Positions 8,258-16,972 of a stretch of 64,000 bases of DNA are shown here, piece by piece (position 1 is the first letter of the stretch; every line of letters begins with the position of its first letter). The notes beneath the pieces are model-generated. The model saw only the letters and a list, made by a program, of their open reading frames with translations, did no database searches and was not told the origin of the DNA. Source of the DNA: JBHFEI01 sp041928815 (GTDB lineage Bacteria > Pseudomonadota > Alphaproteobacteria > Rhizobiales > Rhizobiaceae); the NCBI RefSeq assembly GCF_041928815.1, contig NZ_JBHFEI010000001.1:496001-560000 (forward strand), read 5' to 3'. A program made the translations under genes and the position numbers.

Positions 8258-8286
8258 AAAAGGCCGCCGGGCATGCCGGCGGCCTT
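8258..8286 (-). terminator. intrinsic terminator of dnaA
   Basis: A perfect 11-bp stem (8260-8270 with 8276-8286) and 5-base loop, with the minus-strand transcript running into a U-tract (AAAA on the plus strand just before the stem). It lies 20 bases beyond the dnaA stop. Confidence 0.75.
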
Positions 8287-8306
8287 CGGACAAGGAGGAG
8301 CCGATC

Positions 8307-9875
8307 CTATTCGTTGATCAGCCGCTTCAAGAGTTCGATCTCGTGCGACAGCTTGGTGTCGCCGGCGATCATGTCCTCGATCTTGCGCACGGCATGCAGA
8401 ACCGTCGTGTGGTCGCGCCCGCCGAAGCGGCGGCCGATCTCCGGAAAGGAGCGCGGCGTCAGCGCCTTCGCCAGATACATGGCGATCTGGCGCGGCTTGA
8501 CGATGACGCGGGTGCGCCGGTTCGACACGAGTTCCTGGCGCGAGACGTTGTAGTGCTTGGCGACGACGCGCTGGATGTCCTCGATGCGGACGCGGCGCGG
8601 CTCGCCGGCATTGACGAGATGGCCGAGCAGTTCGTCGACCCGCTCGATCGACAGCGACGGTTCGAACGAACGGCGGAAAAGAAGCTGGTTGAAGGCGCCT
8701 TCGAGCTCGCGGCCGCTCGAGGTGACGTTGCGCGCGACATGGACGAGGATCTCGGCCGGGATGTCGATCGAAGCGTCCTCCTCGCGCGCGGCGGCGAGCC
8801 GGCGCCTCAGGATGTCGAGGCGCATCTCGTAGTCCGGCGCGTCCATCTCGATCGCCACGCCGCCCTGAAGGCGGGAGCGCACGCGCGGATCGAGCGACTC
8901 GAGCTCCCAGGGGGCGCGGTCGGCCGCGACCACGACCTGCTTGGCGCTGTCGAGCAGCATGTTGAGCAGGTGGCAGAACTCGTTCTGGATCGACTTGCCC
9001 TGCAGGAACTGCATGTCGTCGATGACGAGCAGATCGATGTTGCGCAGCGTCTCCTTGAGCGACAGCGCGTCGTTGTCGCGGATCGCGGTGGCGAAGCGCC
9101 ACATGAAATACTCCGCCGTCAGGTAGACGACGCGCGGCATGCGCGGGCTGCGCACGGCGGCATTGGCGATCGCCTGCAGCAGATGGGTCTTGCCGAGGCC
9201 GACGCTCGAATGGATGAAAAGCGGATTGAAGCGGACGGCGGAGGCGCCGGCTTCCGCGATGGTGCGGGCGGCCGCGAGCGCGACGCGGTTCGACGCACCC
9301 TCGACGAAGCTCTCGAAGATGTAGCGCGGATCGAGCGGCGAGCCGAACAGCGGGCCGCCCGCCGGCGGCGCGGATTTCGGCGCGACCGGCGCTGCGGCGG
9401 GAGCGGACGCCGTCTGGGCACCGGACGGGCGGCGCGCCTGGACGGCCGGCGGCGTTTCGATCAGCGGCATCTGCTCATCGGCCGTGTGCGGGCGGTTGCC
9501 GCGCGCCGCGGTGCGGACGACGACCTCGACCTTGAGGATCGCCGCATCCTCCTCCTGGAAGAGGCCGGTGATGATGTCGAGATAGCGGTTGTTGATCCAG
9601 GACTTCAGAAAAGTGGTCGGAACGGAGAGACGCACGGCGCTGCGCGAAGCCGAATGCAGCTTCAGCCGGGCAAACCAGCTCGCATAGACATCCGGGCCGA
9701 CCTGGGCCTTCAGCCGGGCGCTGACCCGCTCGAACAGCATCTGGCCGGCGGTGTGGCCGGGATCCGGCATGGCAGTGGCATCGTCCTGCCGGAAGGCGCC
9801 GCTGCCGTCCTCCGCACTGTTGAGCACGGGTCGTTGATCCCGTGCACCTGCCGCAAACCCTGTCATCGTCCGCAT
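8307..9875 (-). CDS. dnaA: DnaA, chromosomal replication initiator
   Basis: A 522-residue initiator ATPase. Domains in order: N-terminal domain I (about 45-125) with SWINNRYLDIITGLFQ; a proline/alanine-rich linker (about 130-180); the AAA+ domain from about 183 (DPRYIFESFVEGASN) with Walker A GLGKT at 226-230 and Walker B LLVIDDMQF about 60 residues on; and the DNA-binding domain IV ending with the DnaA-box-binding signature GGRDHTTVLHAVRKIE. ATG 9875 gives MRTMTGF with GGAAGG upstream; ATG 9866 and 9899 are also possible. The long spacer before it contains GANTC sites. The origin itself is not evident next to the gene, as is usual in rhizobia. Confidence 0.97.
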   Translation of the reverse strand: MRTMTGFAAGARDQRPVLNSAEDGSGAFRQDDATAMPDPGHTAGQMLFERVSARLKAQVGPDVYASWFARLKLHSASRSAVRLSVPTTFLKSWINNRYLDIITGLFQEEDAAILKVEVVVRTAARGNRPHTADEQMPLIETPPAVQARRPSGAQTASAPAAAPVAPKSAPPAGGPLFGSPLDPRYIFESFVEGASNRVALAAARTIAEAGASAVRFNPLFIHSSVGLGKTHLLQAIANAAVRSPRMPRVVYLTAEYFMWRFATAIRDNDALSLKETLRNIDLLVIDDMQFLQGKSIQNEFCHLLNMLLDSAKQVVVAADRAPWELESLDPRVRSRLQGGVAIEMDAPDYEMRLDILRRRLAAAREEDASIDIPAEILVHVARNVTSSGRELEGAFNQLLFRRSFEPSLSIERVDELLGHLVNAGEPRRVRIEDIQRVVAKHYNVSRQELVSNRRTRVIVKPRQIAMYLAKALTPRSFPEIGRRFGGRDHTTVLHAVRKIEDMIAGDTKLSHEIELLKRLINE

Positions 9876-10740
9876 TCTGCCGCCTTCCAACTCAATCATC
9901 ACGGGGGCCAAGGCTGATCGCCTCCGCCGGCTTTTCACACCAAGCCGCGTACAACACACCTTGCAAGCATGCCGCGCCGCGGCTTGCGCTCTCTCCGGCC
10001 GGTGCGCCACGCACCTGCCGGGAAAACGCCCGCGACGACATCGGCCACAGGGTGCCGCCGGGCGGTCCATCCCCCCGAGACACCGTCCTCCCGACGCCGC
10101 CGCATGGGACACGGCCACCTTCCCCGTCGGCGGCCGCGTCCCTTCTCTTTCGGAAGAACCCCGCCCCTCGCAACGGGGTTCGTTCCGTCCCATCCCTCTC
10201 CGGGAACCTCAACTTTAAGCTGCAATCCTCCTTGAGCCGGGCGATGCCTCGCCTGGATCTGTCCCTCAAACCTGACATGATGGCGCGGGGTAAGAGACCA
10301 CCGCTACAAGGAAAAGCGACCGGACAAGACTGGACGCAGCGCATTCGATGAATGTGTTCGCAAAGTCCAGTTCCCTGCCTTCCGTGGGATCATTTAGGCA
10401 GGATCGGGAGGCAAGATCAATTGCGATTTTTACCCGCCCTTAAAGCGCCGCTGTTGACTCCGAACACGCCAAATGACTCATCCGCAAGGCGTTTTTGAGA
10501 ATCGCTTTTGAATCAACGGCTTTGATTTTCAAGGGGATGGTTAGCTGGCGAAATGCGAGAAAAATAATAATTCGCTTGACTCGAAGTTGCCGCATTCCGC
10601 GACGGGCAGAGAGGCCGCCCGAGGGAGCCACCTTCCGCAAGATATTGATTTTAAATATTATTTTCTGTCATTGCCGCGTCACATGTCCCGGAATGGCGCT
10701 CGCGCCACAGATCACCGGCCGGTCAGCAGGCGCTCGAATC
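9876..10740. other. long non-coding spacer upstream of dnaA
   Basis: About 870 bases separate dnaA from the rpsT terminator. ORFs here have no recognisable product. The distal part (about 10400-10680) is clearly more A+T-rich than the flanking genome and holds the GANTC cluster. I see no TTATCCACA-like DnaA-box array, so I do not call oriC. It most likely carries the dnaA promoter and a long leader. Confidence 0.6.
10456..10582. promoter_or_regulatory. cluster of five GANTC (CcrM methylation) sites upstream of dnaA
   Basis: GANTC occurs at 10456-10460, 10475-10479, 10499-10503, 10510-10514 and 10578-10582, five in 127 bases; another is at 10736-10740. In Caulobacter CcrM methylation state of such sites in the dnaA promoter tunes dnaA expression through the cell cycle. 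Here the role is inferred from position and density. Confidence 0.5.
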
Positions 10741-10769
10741 GGAAAAGCCCGGTCGCGATCGACCGGGCT
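10741..10769 (-). terminator. intrinsic terminator of rpsT
   Basis: A perfect 10-bp stem (10746-10755 with 10760-10769) and 4-base CGAT loop; the minus-strand RNA continues with UUUU (plus-strand AAAA at 10743-10746). It lies 26 bases after the rpsT stop. Confidence 0.85.
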
Positions 10770-10795
10770 CTCGAATTCGACTTTTGAAAGGCGGA

Positions 10796-11062
10796 TCAGG
10801 CCGAAAGCGCGTTCACGCGGCTTGCGAGGCGCGACACCTTGCGCGAGGCCGTGTTGGCATGGAGAACACCCTTGCCGGCGGCACGCGCCAGTTCCGGCTG
10901 AGCGGCCTTGAGGGCGGCGGCGGCGGCGGCGTGATCGCCGGAGGCGATCGCCTCCTCGACCTTGCGGATGAAGCCGCGGACGCGCGAACGGCGGGACTTG
11001 TTGACGGCAGTGCGGCGGGCGATCTTGCGGGTCGCTTTTTTCGCCGAAGTTGTATTGGCCAT
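10796..11062 (-). CDS. rpsT: 30S ribosomal protein S20
   Basis: An 88-residue, strongly basic protein beginning MANTTSAKKATRKIARRTAV and containing SRVRGFIRKVEEAI and NTASRKVSRLASRVNAL, the typical S20 helical bundle that binds 16S rRNA early in small-subunit assembly. Length is normal. It is a single-gene unit with its own promoter at 11185-11213 and a terminator at 10741-10769. The dnaA-rpsT-mutM order is shared by many Alphaproteobacteria. Confidence 0.98.
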   Translation of the reverse strand: MANTTSAKKATRKIARRTAVNKSRRSRVRGFIRKVEEAIASGDHAAAAAALKAAQPELARAAGKGVLHANTASRKVSRLASRVNALSA

Positions 11063-11184
11063 GGATGCCTCTCTCGAAATCTAGCACGAATTGCTCCCCG
11101 CCGTGCCGGTCACCGCGACCTTGACTGCCAGCATGTCGGGAGCGAACCCGGAAGACCGTGCAAGGCCTTCCAAACTGTGGGGCG

Positions 11185-11213
11185 CGTATAGCGTCAAACG
11201 CCCGTTGCGTCAA
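11185..11213 (-). promoter_or_regulatory. sigma-70-like promoter of rpsT
   Basis: On the minus strand TTGACG (11208-11213) is followed after exactly 17 bases by TATACG (11185-11190), a good housekeeping promoter about 120 bases before rpsT. Its -35 box overlaps the mutM stop codon at 11210-11212. Confidence 0.7.
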
Positions 11214-12130
11214 CGCGCTATTTTGACGAGTCCTGCCGTCGTCTCCTGGCAGCGGGGACAGAAGAAGGTCGAACGGCCGGACTGGACGAGGCGTCCGATC
11301 GTCGCGCCGCAGCCGGGCGTCGGGCAGGCGTCGCCCTCGCGGTCGTAGACGGAGAAACTGTGCTGGAAATAGCCGAGGGAACCATCGGCCTGGATATGGT
11401 CGCGCAGCGAGGAGCCGCCGGCGGCGATCGCCGCGTCGATCACCGCGCGGATCGCGGCGGTGAGGGCGTCCAGCGCCGGCAGGGGCCCGCCCGCCGCATC
11501 GACCAGCGTGCCGGCGGGGCGCAGCGGCGACAGCCGGGCGCGCCACAGCGCCTCGCAGACATAGATGTTGCCGAGGCCGGCGACGATGCGCTGGTCGAGC
11601 AGCGCCGCCTTCAGCGGCTGCGCCTTGCCGCGAAAGCGTGCCGCGAGATAGGCGGCGTCGAGCCGGTTGCCCGTCGGCTCCTCGCCGAGGCCTGCCAGGA
11701 AAGGATGCTCCGCCAGCCCGTCGCGCCGCGCCATCGTCATGAAGCCGAAGCGGCGCGGATCGTTGTAGACGACGCGTACCGGCCCGGCCGCCGTCTCGAG
11801 ATGGAGGACGACATGGTCGTGCTTTCCGTCCTTCGAACGGGGATGGTGGAAATCGCCCGGAACATCCGCGCCGCCGCCGGCCTCGATGCGGAAGGAACCG
11901 GACATGCCGAGATGGGCGATGACGACGTCGCCGCCGGCAAGATCGATCAGAAGGTACTTCGCCCGGCGCGACAGCGCATCGATGCGCCGCCCCGAAAGGC
12001 GACCGGCGAAATCGTCGGGAAACGGAAAGCGCAGGTCCGCGCGCCGGATGTCGGCACGGGTGATCAGCGCCCCCTCCATGGTCGGCGCGAGGCCGCGCCG
12101 GACGGTCTCGACTTCGGGCAGTTCGGGCAT
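11210..12130 (-). CDS. mutM: formamidopyrimidine-DNA glycosylase
   Basis: A 306-residue bifunctional glycosylase/AP lyase that removes 8-oxoguanine and formamidopyrimidines. The mature N-terminus P2-E3 (MPELPEVETVRRGL) supplies the catalytic proline and glutamate; ALSRRAKYLLIDL and HLGMSGSFR contain the conserved lysine and DNA-binding residues; LLDQRIVAGLGNIYVCEALWRA is the helix-two-turn-helix; and a C-terminal zinc finger with CPTPGC and CPRC closes the protein. Slightly longer than E. coli MutM (269) because of inserted loops typical of rhizobia. It is divergent from ubiE. Confidence 0.97.
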   Translation of the reverse strand: MPELPEVETVRRGLAPTMEGALITRADIRRADLRFPFPDDFAGRLSGRRIDALSRRAKYLLIDLAGGDVVIAHLGMSGSFRIEAGGGADVPGDFHHPRSKDGKHDHVVLHLETAAGPVRVVYNDPRRFGFMTMARRDGLAEHPFLAGLGEEPTGNRLDAAYLAARFRGKAQPLKAALLDQRIVAGLGNIYVCEALWRARLSPLRPAGTLVDAAGGPLPALDALTAAIRAVIDAAIAAGGSSLRDHIQADGSLGYFQHSFSVYDREGDACPTPGCGATIGRLVQSGRSTFFCPRCQETTAGLVKIAR

Positions 12131-12306
12131 CGGCGGATCTCCGGCGGCGGATGCGGCGTTTCCATCGGCCGCGTCCTGCAGTAAGAGGACGGTCGGCGAA
12201 GCAGGCGGGACCCATGCGGCCTTTCGCCCGTTTCCCGCGCCTGAGATAGCGTCTGGCCGCCGGCTTCGCTATGGTCGGGGCCAGGAAAAACGATGGAGCG
12301 AGCGAG

Positions 12307-13083
12307 ATGACGGCACAGCGCAATTCCGCCGGAGACGGCATGGAGACCGCCTACGGCTTCCGTACCGTGGAGAGGGGCGAGAAGCAGCCGCTCGTCAACG
12401 AGGTGTTCCACAAGGTCGCCAAGCGCTATGACGTGATGAACGACGTGATGTCCGCGGGCCTGCACCGGCTCTGGAAGGACGCGATGGTGGCGAGCCTCGG
12501 CCCGCCGCGCCGCGCCGGCTACCGCACGCTCGATGTCGCCGGCGGCACCGGCGACATCGCCTTCCGCATCGTCGAGGCGTCCGGCCGCAACGCCCATGTC
12601 ACCGTTCTCGACATCAACGGTTCGATGCTTTCGGTCGGCGCCGAGCGGGCGGAGAAGAAGGGGCTGTCCGACCATCTCGATTTCGTCGAGGCCAATGCCG
12701 AGGCGCTGCCCTTCGAGGCGGGCAGCTTCGACGCCTACACGATCGCCTTCGGCATCCGCAACGTGCCGCGCATCGACGTCGCGCTTGCGGAGGCCTATCG
12801 CGTGCTCAGGCGCGGCGGGCGGCTGCTCGTGCTCGAATTTTCCGAGGTCGACATGCCGCTCCTCGACAAGGTGTACGACGCCTGGTCGTTCAACGCGATC
12901 CCGCGCTTCGGCCGGATGATCACCGGCGACGGCGAGCCATACCGGTATCTGGTCGAGTCGATCCGCACCTTCCCGCGCCAGGAGGATTTCGCCGCGATGA
13001 TCCGCGCCGCCGGCTTCTCGCGCGTCGGCTACACCAACTACACCGGCGGCATCGCGGCGCTGCATTCGGGCTGGAAACTGTAA
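12307..13083 (+). CDS. ubiE: UbiE, demethylmenaquinone/2-methoxybenzoquinol methyltransferase
   Basis: A 258-residue SAM-dependent C-methyltransferase of ubiquinone synthesis. The class I SAM motif TLDVAGGTGDIAFRI, the family signature YDVMNDVMSAGLHRLWKD at the N-terminus, FGIRNVPRIDVALAEAYRVLRRGGRLLVLEFS, and the C-terminal YTNYTGGIAALHSGWKL are all present. ATG 12307 is chosen over an upstream in-frame ATG at 12271 because of the GGAGCGAG ribosome site. It is followed 4 bases later by ubiB, then coaBC, an arrangement common in rhizobia. Confidence 0.96.
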   Translation: MTAQRNSAGDGMETAYGFRTVERGEKQPLVNEVFHKVAKRYDVMNDVMSAGLHRLWKDAMVASLGPPRRAGYRTLDVAGGTGDIAFRIVEASGRNAHVTVLDINGSMLSVGAERAEKKGLSDHLDFVEANAEALPFEAGSFDAYTIAFGIRNVPRIDVALAEAYRVLRRGGRLLVLEFSEVDMPLLDKVYDAWSFNAIPRFGRMITGDGEPYRYLVESIRTFPRQEDFAAMIRAAGFSRVGYTNYTGGIAALHSGWKL

Positions 13084-13087
13084 CCGC

Positions 13088-14656
13088 ATGAGCACCTTCG
13101 GCGCCTATGTCCGCCTCTGGCGGATCGGCTACGTGCTGGTCCGCGAAGGGGTCGTCTCGGTCCTGCCGGCCGAGGAACTGCCGCCCTCCGCGCAGATCCT
13201 GCAGAAGGCGGCGGGCTTCCTGACGCGCGCGCGCGCCGGCGAGCGCAGCGACCGGCTGGCGCGCGCGGTCGAGCGGCTCGGGCCGTCCTATGTCAAGATC
13301 GGCCAGTTCCTTGCGACACGGCCCGATGTCGTCGGCGCCGAGATCGCCGTCGACCTTTCCGCGCTGCAGGACCGGATGGCGACCTTTCCCACCCTGCAGG
13401 CGCGCGCGATCGTCGAAAGCTCGCTCGGCCGCACCTGCGACGATCTCTATGAAAGCTTCGGCGAACCGATCGCCGCCGCCTCGATCGCGCAGGTGCATCC
13501 GGCGACGGTGCTTCGGGACGGGCGCCTGCAGAAGGTCGCCGTCAAGGTGGTGAGGCCCGGCGTGCGCCAGCGTTTCGCCAACGACATCGAGGCGATGTAC
13601 CTCGTCGCCCGCACGCAGGAATGGCTGCTGCCGCACACGCGCCGCCTGCGGCCCGTCGAGGTGGTGCGCACGCTGGAGCAGACGACCAAGATCGAGATGG
13701 ACCTCCGGCTGGAGGCGGCCGCCCTGTCCGAGCTTGCCGAGAATTCGGCCGACGATCCGGGTTTTCGCGTGCCGACGGTCGACTGGGAGCGCACCGGGCG
13801 CGACGTCATCACCATGGAGTGGATCGACGGCGTCAAGATGTCGGACATCGAAGGGCTGAAGCGGGCCGGCCACGACCTGACGGCGCTCGCCGACCAGCTC
13901 ATCCAGTCCTTCCTCCGCCATACGCTGCGCGACGGCTTCTTCCATGCCGACATGCACCAGGGCAACCTCTTCGTCGACCCGCAGGGCACCATCGTCGCGG
14001 TCGACATGGGCATCGTCGGCAGGCTCGGCAAGAAGGAACGGCGCTTCCTCGCCGAGATCCTCTACGGCTTCATCACCCGCGATTACCTGCGCGTCGCCGA
14101 AGTGCATTTCGAGGCGGGCTACGTGCCCTCCCACCACGACATCGCCAGCTTCGCCCAGGCGATCCGCGCGATCGGGGAACCGATCCACGGCCAGCCGGCC
14201 GAGACGATCTCGATGGCGAAGCTGCTCACGCTGCTCTTCGAGGTCACCGAGCTCTTCGACATGGAGACGCGGCCCGAGCTCGTCATGCTGCAGAAGACCA
14301 TGGTCGTGGTGGAAGGCGTGTCGCGCACGCTCAATCCGCGCTTCAACATGTGGAAGGCGTCCGAACCGGTGGTCGGAAGCTGGATCCGCGACAATCTCGG
14401 GCCGAAGCGCATCCTGACGGACCTGCGCGAGGGACTGACCGCAACGATGCGGCTGGCGGAAGCGGCTCCCGAGATCGCCATGAAGGCGGAGAAGGTCTCG
14501 CGCGAGCTGACGGCCATGTCCGAGACGGGCCTGCGCTTCGACCCGCAGACGGCCGAAGCGATCGGCCGCGCGGAAGCCCGCCACAGCCGCTCGGGCCGGT
14601 GGGCGCTCTGGATCATCGCGCTGACGCTTCTCTACATCGCCATCACGCTTTCCTGA
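13088..14656 (+). CDS. ubiB: UbiB, atypical kinase/ATPase for ubiquinone synthesis
   Basis: A 522-residue member of the ABC1/ADCK atypical kinase family needed for ubiquinone production, perhaps by extracting lipid intermediates from the membrane. Seen: the KxGQ motif in LGPSYVKIGQFLATRPD, a nucleotide-loop-like AAASIAQVHPA, the invariant KVVRPG lysine, the catalytic-loop FFHADMHQGNLF and VAVDMGIVGRLG, and a C-terminal membrane anchor (about 500-520, WALWIIALTLLYIAITL). It lies 4 bases after ubiE and 11 before coaBC, so is almost certainly in the same operon. Confidence 0.96.
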   Translation: MSTFGAYVRLWRIGYVLVREGVVSVLPAEELPPSAQILQKAAGFLTRARAGERSDRLARAVERLGPSYVKIGQFLATRPDVVGAEIAVDLSALQDRMATFPTLQARAIVESSLGRTCDDLYESFGEPIAAASIAQVHPATVLRDGRLQKVAVKVVRPGVRQRFANDIEAMYLVARTQEWLLPHTRRLRPVEVVRTLEQTTKIEMDLRLEAAALSELAENSADDPGFRVPTVDWERTGRDVITMEWIDGVKMSDIEGLKRAGHDLTALADQLIQSFLRHTLRDGFFHADMHQGNLFVDPQGTIVAVDMGIVGRLGKKERRFLAEILYGFITRDYLRVAEVHFEAGYVPSHHDIASFAQAIRAIGEPIHGQPAETISMAKLLTLLFEVTELFDMETRPELVMLQKTMVVVEGVSRTLNPRFNMWKASEPVVGSWIRDNLGPKRILTDLREGLTATMRLAEAAPEIAMKAEKVSRELTAMSETGLRFDPQTAEAIGRAEARHSRSGRWALWIIALTLLYIAITLS

Positions 14657-14667
14657 GGGTCGACGCC

Positions 14668-15882
14668 ATGACGCTTGCCGGCAAACGCATTTTGCTGATC
14701 CTCTCCGGCGGCATCGCGGCCTATAAGGGCCTCGACCTGATCCGCCGCCTGCGCGAGCGCGGCGCGAGCGTGCGGCCGGTGATGACGGCGGGGGCTCAGC
14801 AGTTCGTCACGCCGCTCGCCGTCGGAGCGCTCGCCGCGTCCCATGTCTATACCGACCTCTTCTCGCGCGAGGACGAGCAGGATGTCGGCCATATCCGCCT
14901 TGCGCGCGACTGCGACCTCGTGCTCATCGCGCCGGCGACCGCGGACCTGATGGCGAAGATGGCGACGGGTCTTGCCGACGACCTCGCCAGCGCCGTGCTT
15001 CTTGCGACGGACCGGCCGGTGCTCGCTGCGCCGGCGATGAATCCGCGCATGTGGTCGAACCCCGCGACGCGGCGCAACCATTTGACGCTTTCCGGCGACG
15101 GGATCCGCTTCGTCGGGCCGATGAGGGGGGAGATGGCGGAAAGCGGCGAGGCCGGCGAGGGCCGCATGGCCGAACCGATGGAGATCGTCGCCGCCGTCGA
15201 GGCGCTGCTTGCCGGCCCGTCCGCGCGGCCGCTCGCCGGGCGGCATGCGATCGTCACCTCCGGCCCGACGCACGAGCCGATCGACCCGGTGCGCTACATC
15301 GCCAACCGCTCGTCCGGCAAGCAGGGCCACGCGATCGCCGCGGCCCTCGCCGGGCTCGGCGCGCGCGTCACGCTGGTTTCCGGGCCGGTGACGATTGCCG
15401 ATCCGCCGGGCGTCGCCGTCGTCCGGGTCGAGCGCGCGGTGGAGATGCGCGACGCCGTGCTCGCGGCGCTGCCCGCCGACATCGCGGTGATGGTCGCAGC
15501 CGTCGCCGACTGGCGCGTGGCGGACATGGCCGGCGGCAAGATCAAGAAGCGCCCGGGCGAGACCCCGCCGCCGCTGGCGCTGACGGAAAATCCCGACATC
15601 CTGAAGACGGTCGGGCACCATCCAGAGCGTCCCCGTCTCGTCATCGGCTTTGCCGCCGAGACCGACGACGTCGTCGCCAACGGACGGGCGAAGCTCGAAC
15701 GCAAGGGCGCGGACTATATCGTCGCCAACGACGTCTCGCCCGAAACCGGCATCATGGGCGGCGACCGCACCGAGGTCACCGTGATCGGCCGGAACGGCGA
15801 GGAACACTGGCCAGCCATGGGCAAGGATGAAATGGCGCGCCGGCTTGCCGGCCTCGTCGCCGGCGTCTTCGACGGGACTTGA
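14668..15882 (+). CDS. coaBC: CoaBC, phosphopantothenoylcysteine synthetase/decarboxylase
   Basis: A 404-residue bifunctional enzyme making 4'-phosphopantetheine for coenzyme A. The N-terminal flavoprotein decarboxylase half (CoaC) has LILSGGIAAYKGLDLIRRL, an active-site QDVGHIRLARDCD, and APAMNPRMWSNPAT; the C-terminal synthetase half (CoaB, from about 190) has VTSGPTHEPIDPVRYIANRSSGKQG and AAVADWRVADM, with KIKK. Length is normal for the fused form. It ends 4 bases before the convergent amidotransferase gene, with no obvious terminator between. Confidence 0.96.
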   Translation: MTLAGKRILLILSGGIAAYKGLDLIRRLRERGASVRPVMTAGAQQFVTPLAVGALAASHVYTDLFSREDEQDVGHIRLARDCDLVLIAPATADLMAKMATGLADDLASAVLLATDRPVLAAPAMNPRMWSNPATRRNHLTLSGDGIRFVGPMRGEMAESGEAGEGRMAEPMEIVAAVEALLAGPSARPLAGRHAIVTSGPTHEPIDPVRYIANRSSGKQGHAIAAALAGLGARVTLVSGPVTIADPPGVAVVRVERAVEMRDAVLAALPADIAVMVAAVADWRVADMAGGKIKKRPGETPPPLALTENPDILKTVGHHPERPRLVIGFAAETDDVVANGRAKLERKGADYIVANDVSPETGIMGGDRTEVTVIGRNGEEHWPAMGKDEMARRLAGLVAGVFDGT

Positions 15883-15886
15883 GCGC

Positions 15887-16708
15887 TTAGACGGAGCGGA
15901 GCGCGCTGCGCGCCTTCTCCCGCGCCTGGCCGCGCTCGGTGGCGAACAGGCGCACGTCGACGCCGTTCTCGCCGATGATCACGGCGGTTCCGTCGGGGAT
16001 CTCGACCCAGGCGCCCTGGTCCTCGGTCAGCGGCTCCGAGACGAGGCAGTAGCCGCCGTCCGGTCCCATCGGCGCGGCATAGAGCGTCGGCGCCTTCCAG
16101 TCGGAGGCATAGCGGACCGCGTAGAGCTGCTCGCCGTCGGAAAAGGCGGAGGTGAAGCGCAGATGCACCGCACGGTCGAGCTGCGCCGCGAGCCGCTCGA
16201 CGAAGGAGAGCGTTTCCGCGATCGCGCCGAGCGGATCGCTGTCGAGGCCGAACTGCAGCGCCAGCAGGAAGAGCAGCTCCGAATCGGTCGTGCCGACGCG
16301 CGAGGCATAGAGATCGTTGTCGAGCATGCTCTCCATCGGCCGGCGCAGATGCTCGAAATCGCCGATCTGGCCGTTGTGCATAAAGGACCAGCGGCCGTTG
16401 ACGAAGGGATGGCAGTTGTCGCGCCGGGTGCTGCCGTTGGTGGCGGCGCGCACATGGGCGAGGAAGAGCGGCGAGCGGATCTGGCGGGCGAGGCTGCGCA
16501 GATTGCAGTCCGACCAGGCCGGCAGGATGTCGCGGTAAAGTCCCGGCTCGGGATGGTCGCCATACCAGGCGATGCCGAAGCCGTCGCCGTTGGTCGCCGT
16601 CTTCGCGTGGGTGGCGCAGTGGGACTGCTGGATCAGCGAATGGGCCGGCGAGGAAACGAGGTCCTCGAGATAGATCGGTTCTCCACGATAGGCGGCCCAG
16701 CGGCACAT
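15887..16708 (-). CDS. class II glutamine amidotransferase
   Basis: A 273-residue protein starting at MCRWAAYRGEPIYLEDL, placing the nucleophilic cysteine at position 2 as the Ntn-hydrolase fold requires; an upstream in-frame Met at 16729 would bury it. Other class II marks: NGDGFGIAWYG, FLAHVRAATNGS, NCHPFVNGRWSFMHNGQI, and GTTDSELLF. It resembles YafJ/EgtC-type stand-alone amidotransferases. There are no ergothioneine genes (egtB, egtD) beside it, so its substrate is unknown. It is convergent with coaBC. Confidence 0.88.
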   Translation of the reverse strand: MCRWAAYRGEPIYLEDLVSSPAHSLIQQSHCATHAKTATNGDGFGIAWYGDHPEPGLYRDILPAWSDCNLRSLARQIRSPLFLAHVRAATNGSTRRDNCHPFVNGRWSFMHNGQIGDFEHLRRPMESMLDNDLYASRVGTTDSELLFLLALQFGLDSDPLGAIAETLSFVERLAAQLDRAVHLRFTSAFSDGEQLYAVRYASDWKAPTLYAAPMGPDGGYCLVSEPLTEDQGAWVEIPDGTAVIIGENGVDVRLFATERGQAREKARSALRSV

Positions 16709-16972
16709 GACGTCGAACTCCGGCAGCAAAACGCATTCGCGGGATCGATCCGCGACGCACCCGCAAACAACGGCGATGGCGGCCGGACGGGTTCGGGAGC
16801 GAATCGAATGGGACCATCTTTACGAAAAATTGGGTAACAATGCGTTAATGCGCGCCGCTGACGCGAGGCTTGCCGCATGGAGGCGCCGACATGCGCGTCC
16901 CGCCGGCCGAAATGGAACGGACATTCTATCTCCCGGCGATGGAATCGCCTATGGTCGCCGGACGACCGAGGC

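Noticed and set aside
6421..9102. 893-codon minus-strand ORF spanning the sigma factor, YCII and part of dnaA
   Set aside because: Out of frame with three recognisable genes on the same strand; arginine/proline-rich translation typical of a shifted GC-rich frame.
9876..10740. oriC next to dnaA
   Set aside because: No TTATCCACA-like box array found by eye; rhizobial and Caulobacter origins usually lie near hemE rather than dnaA.
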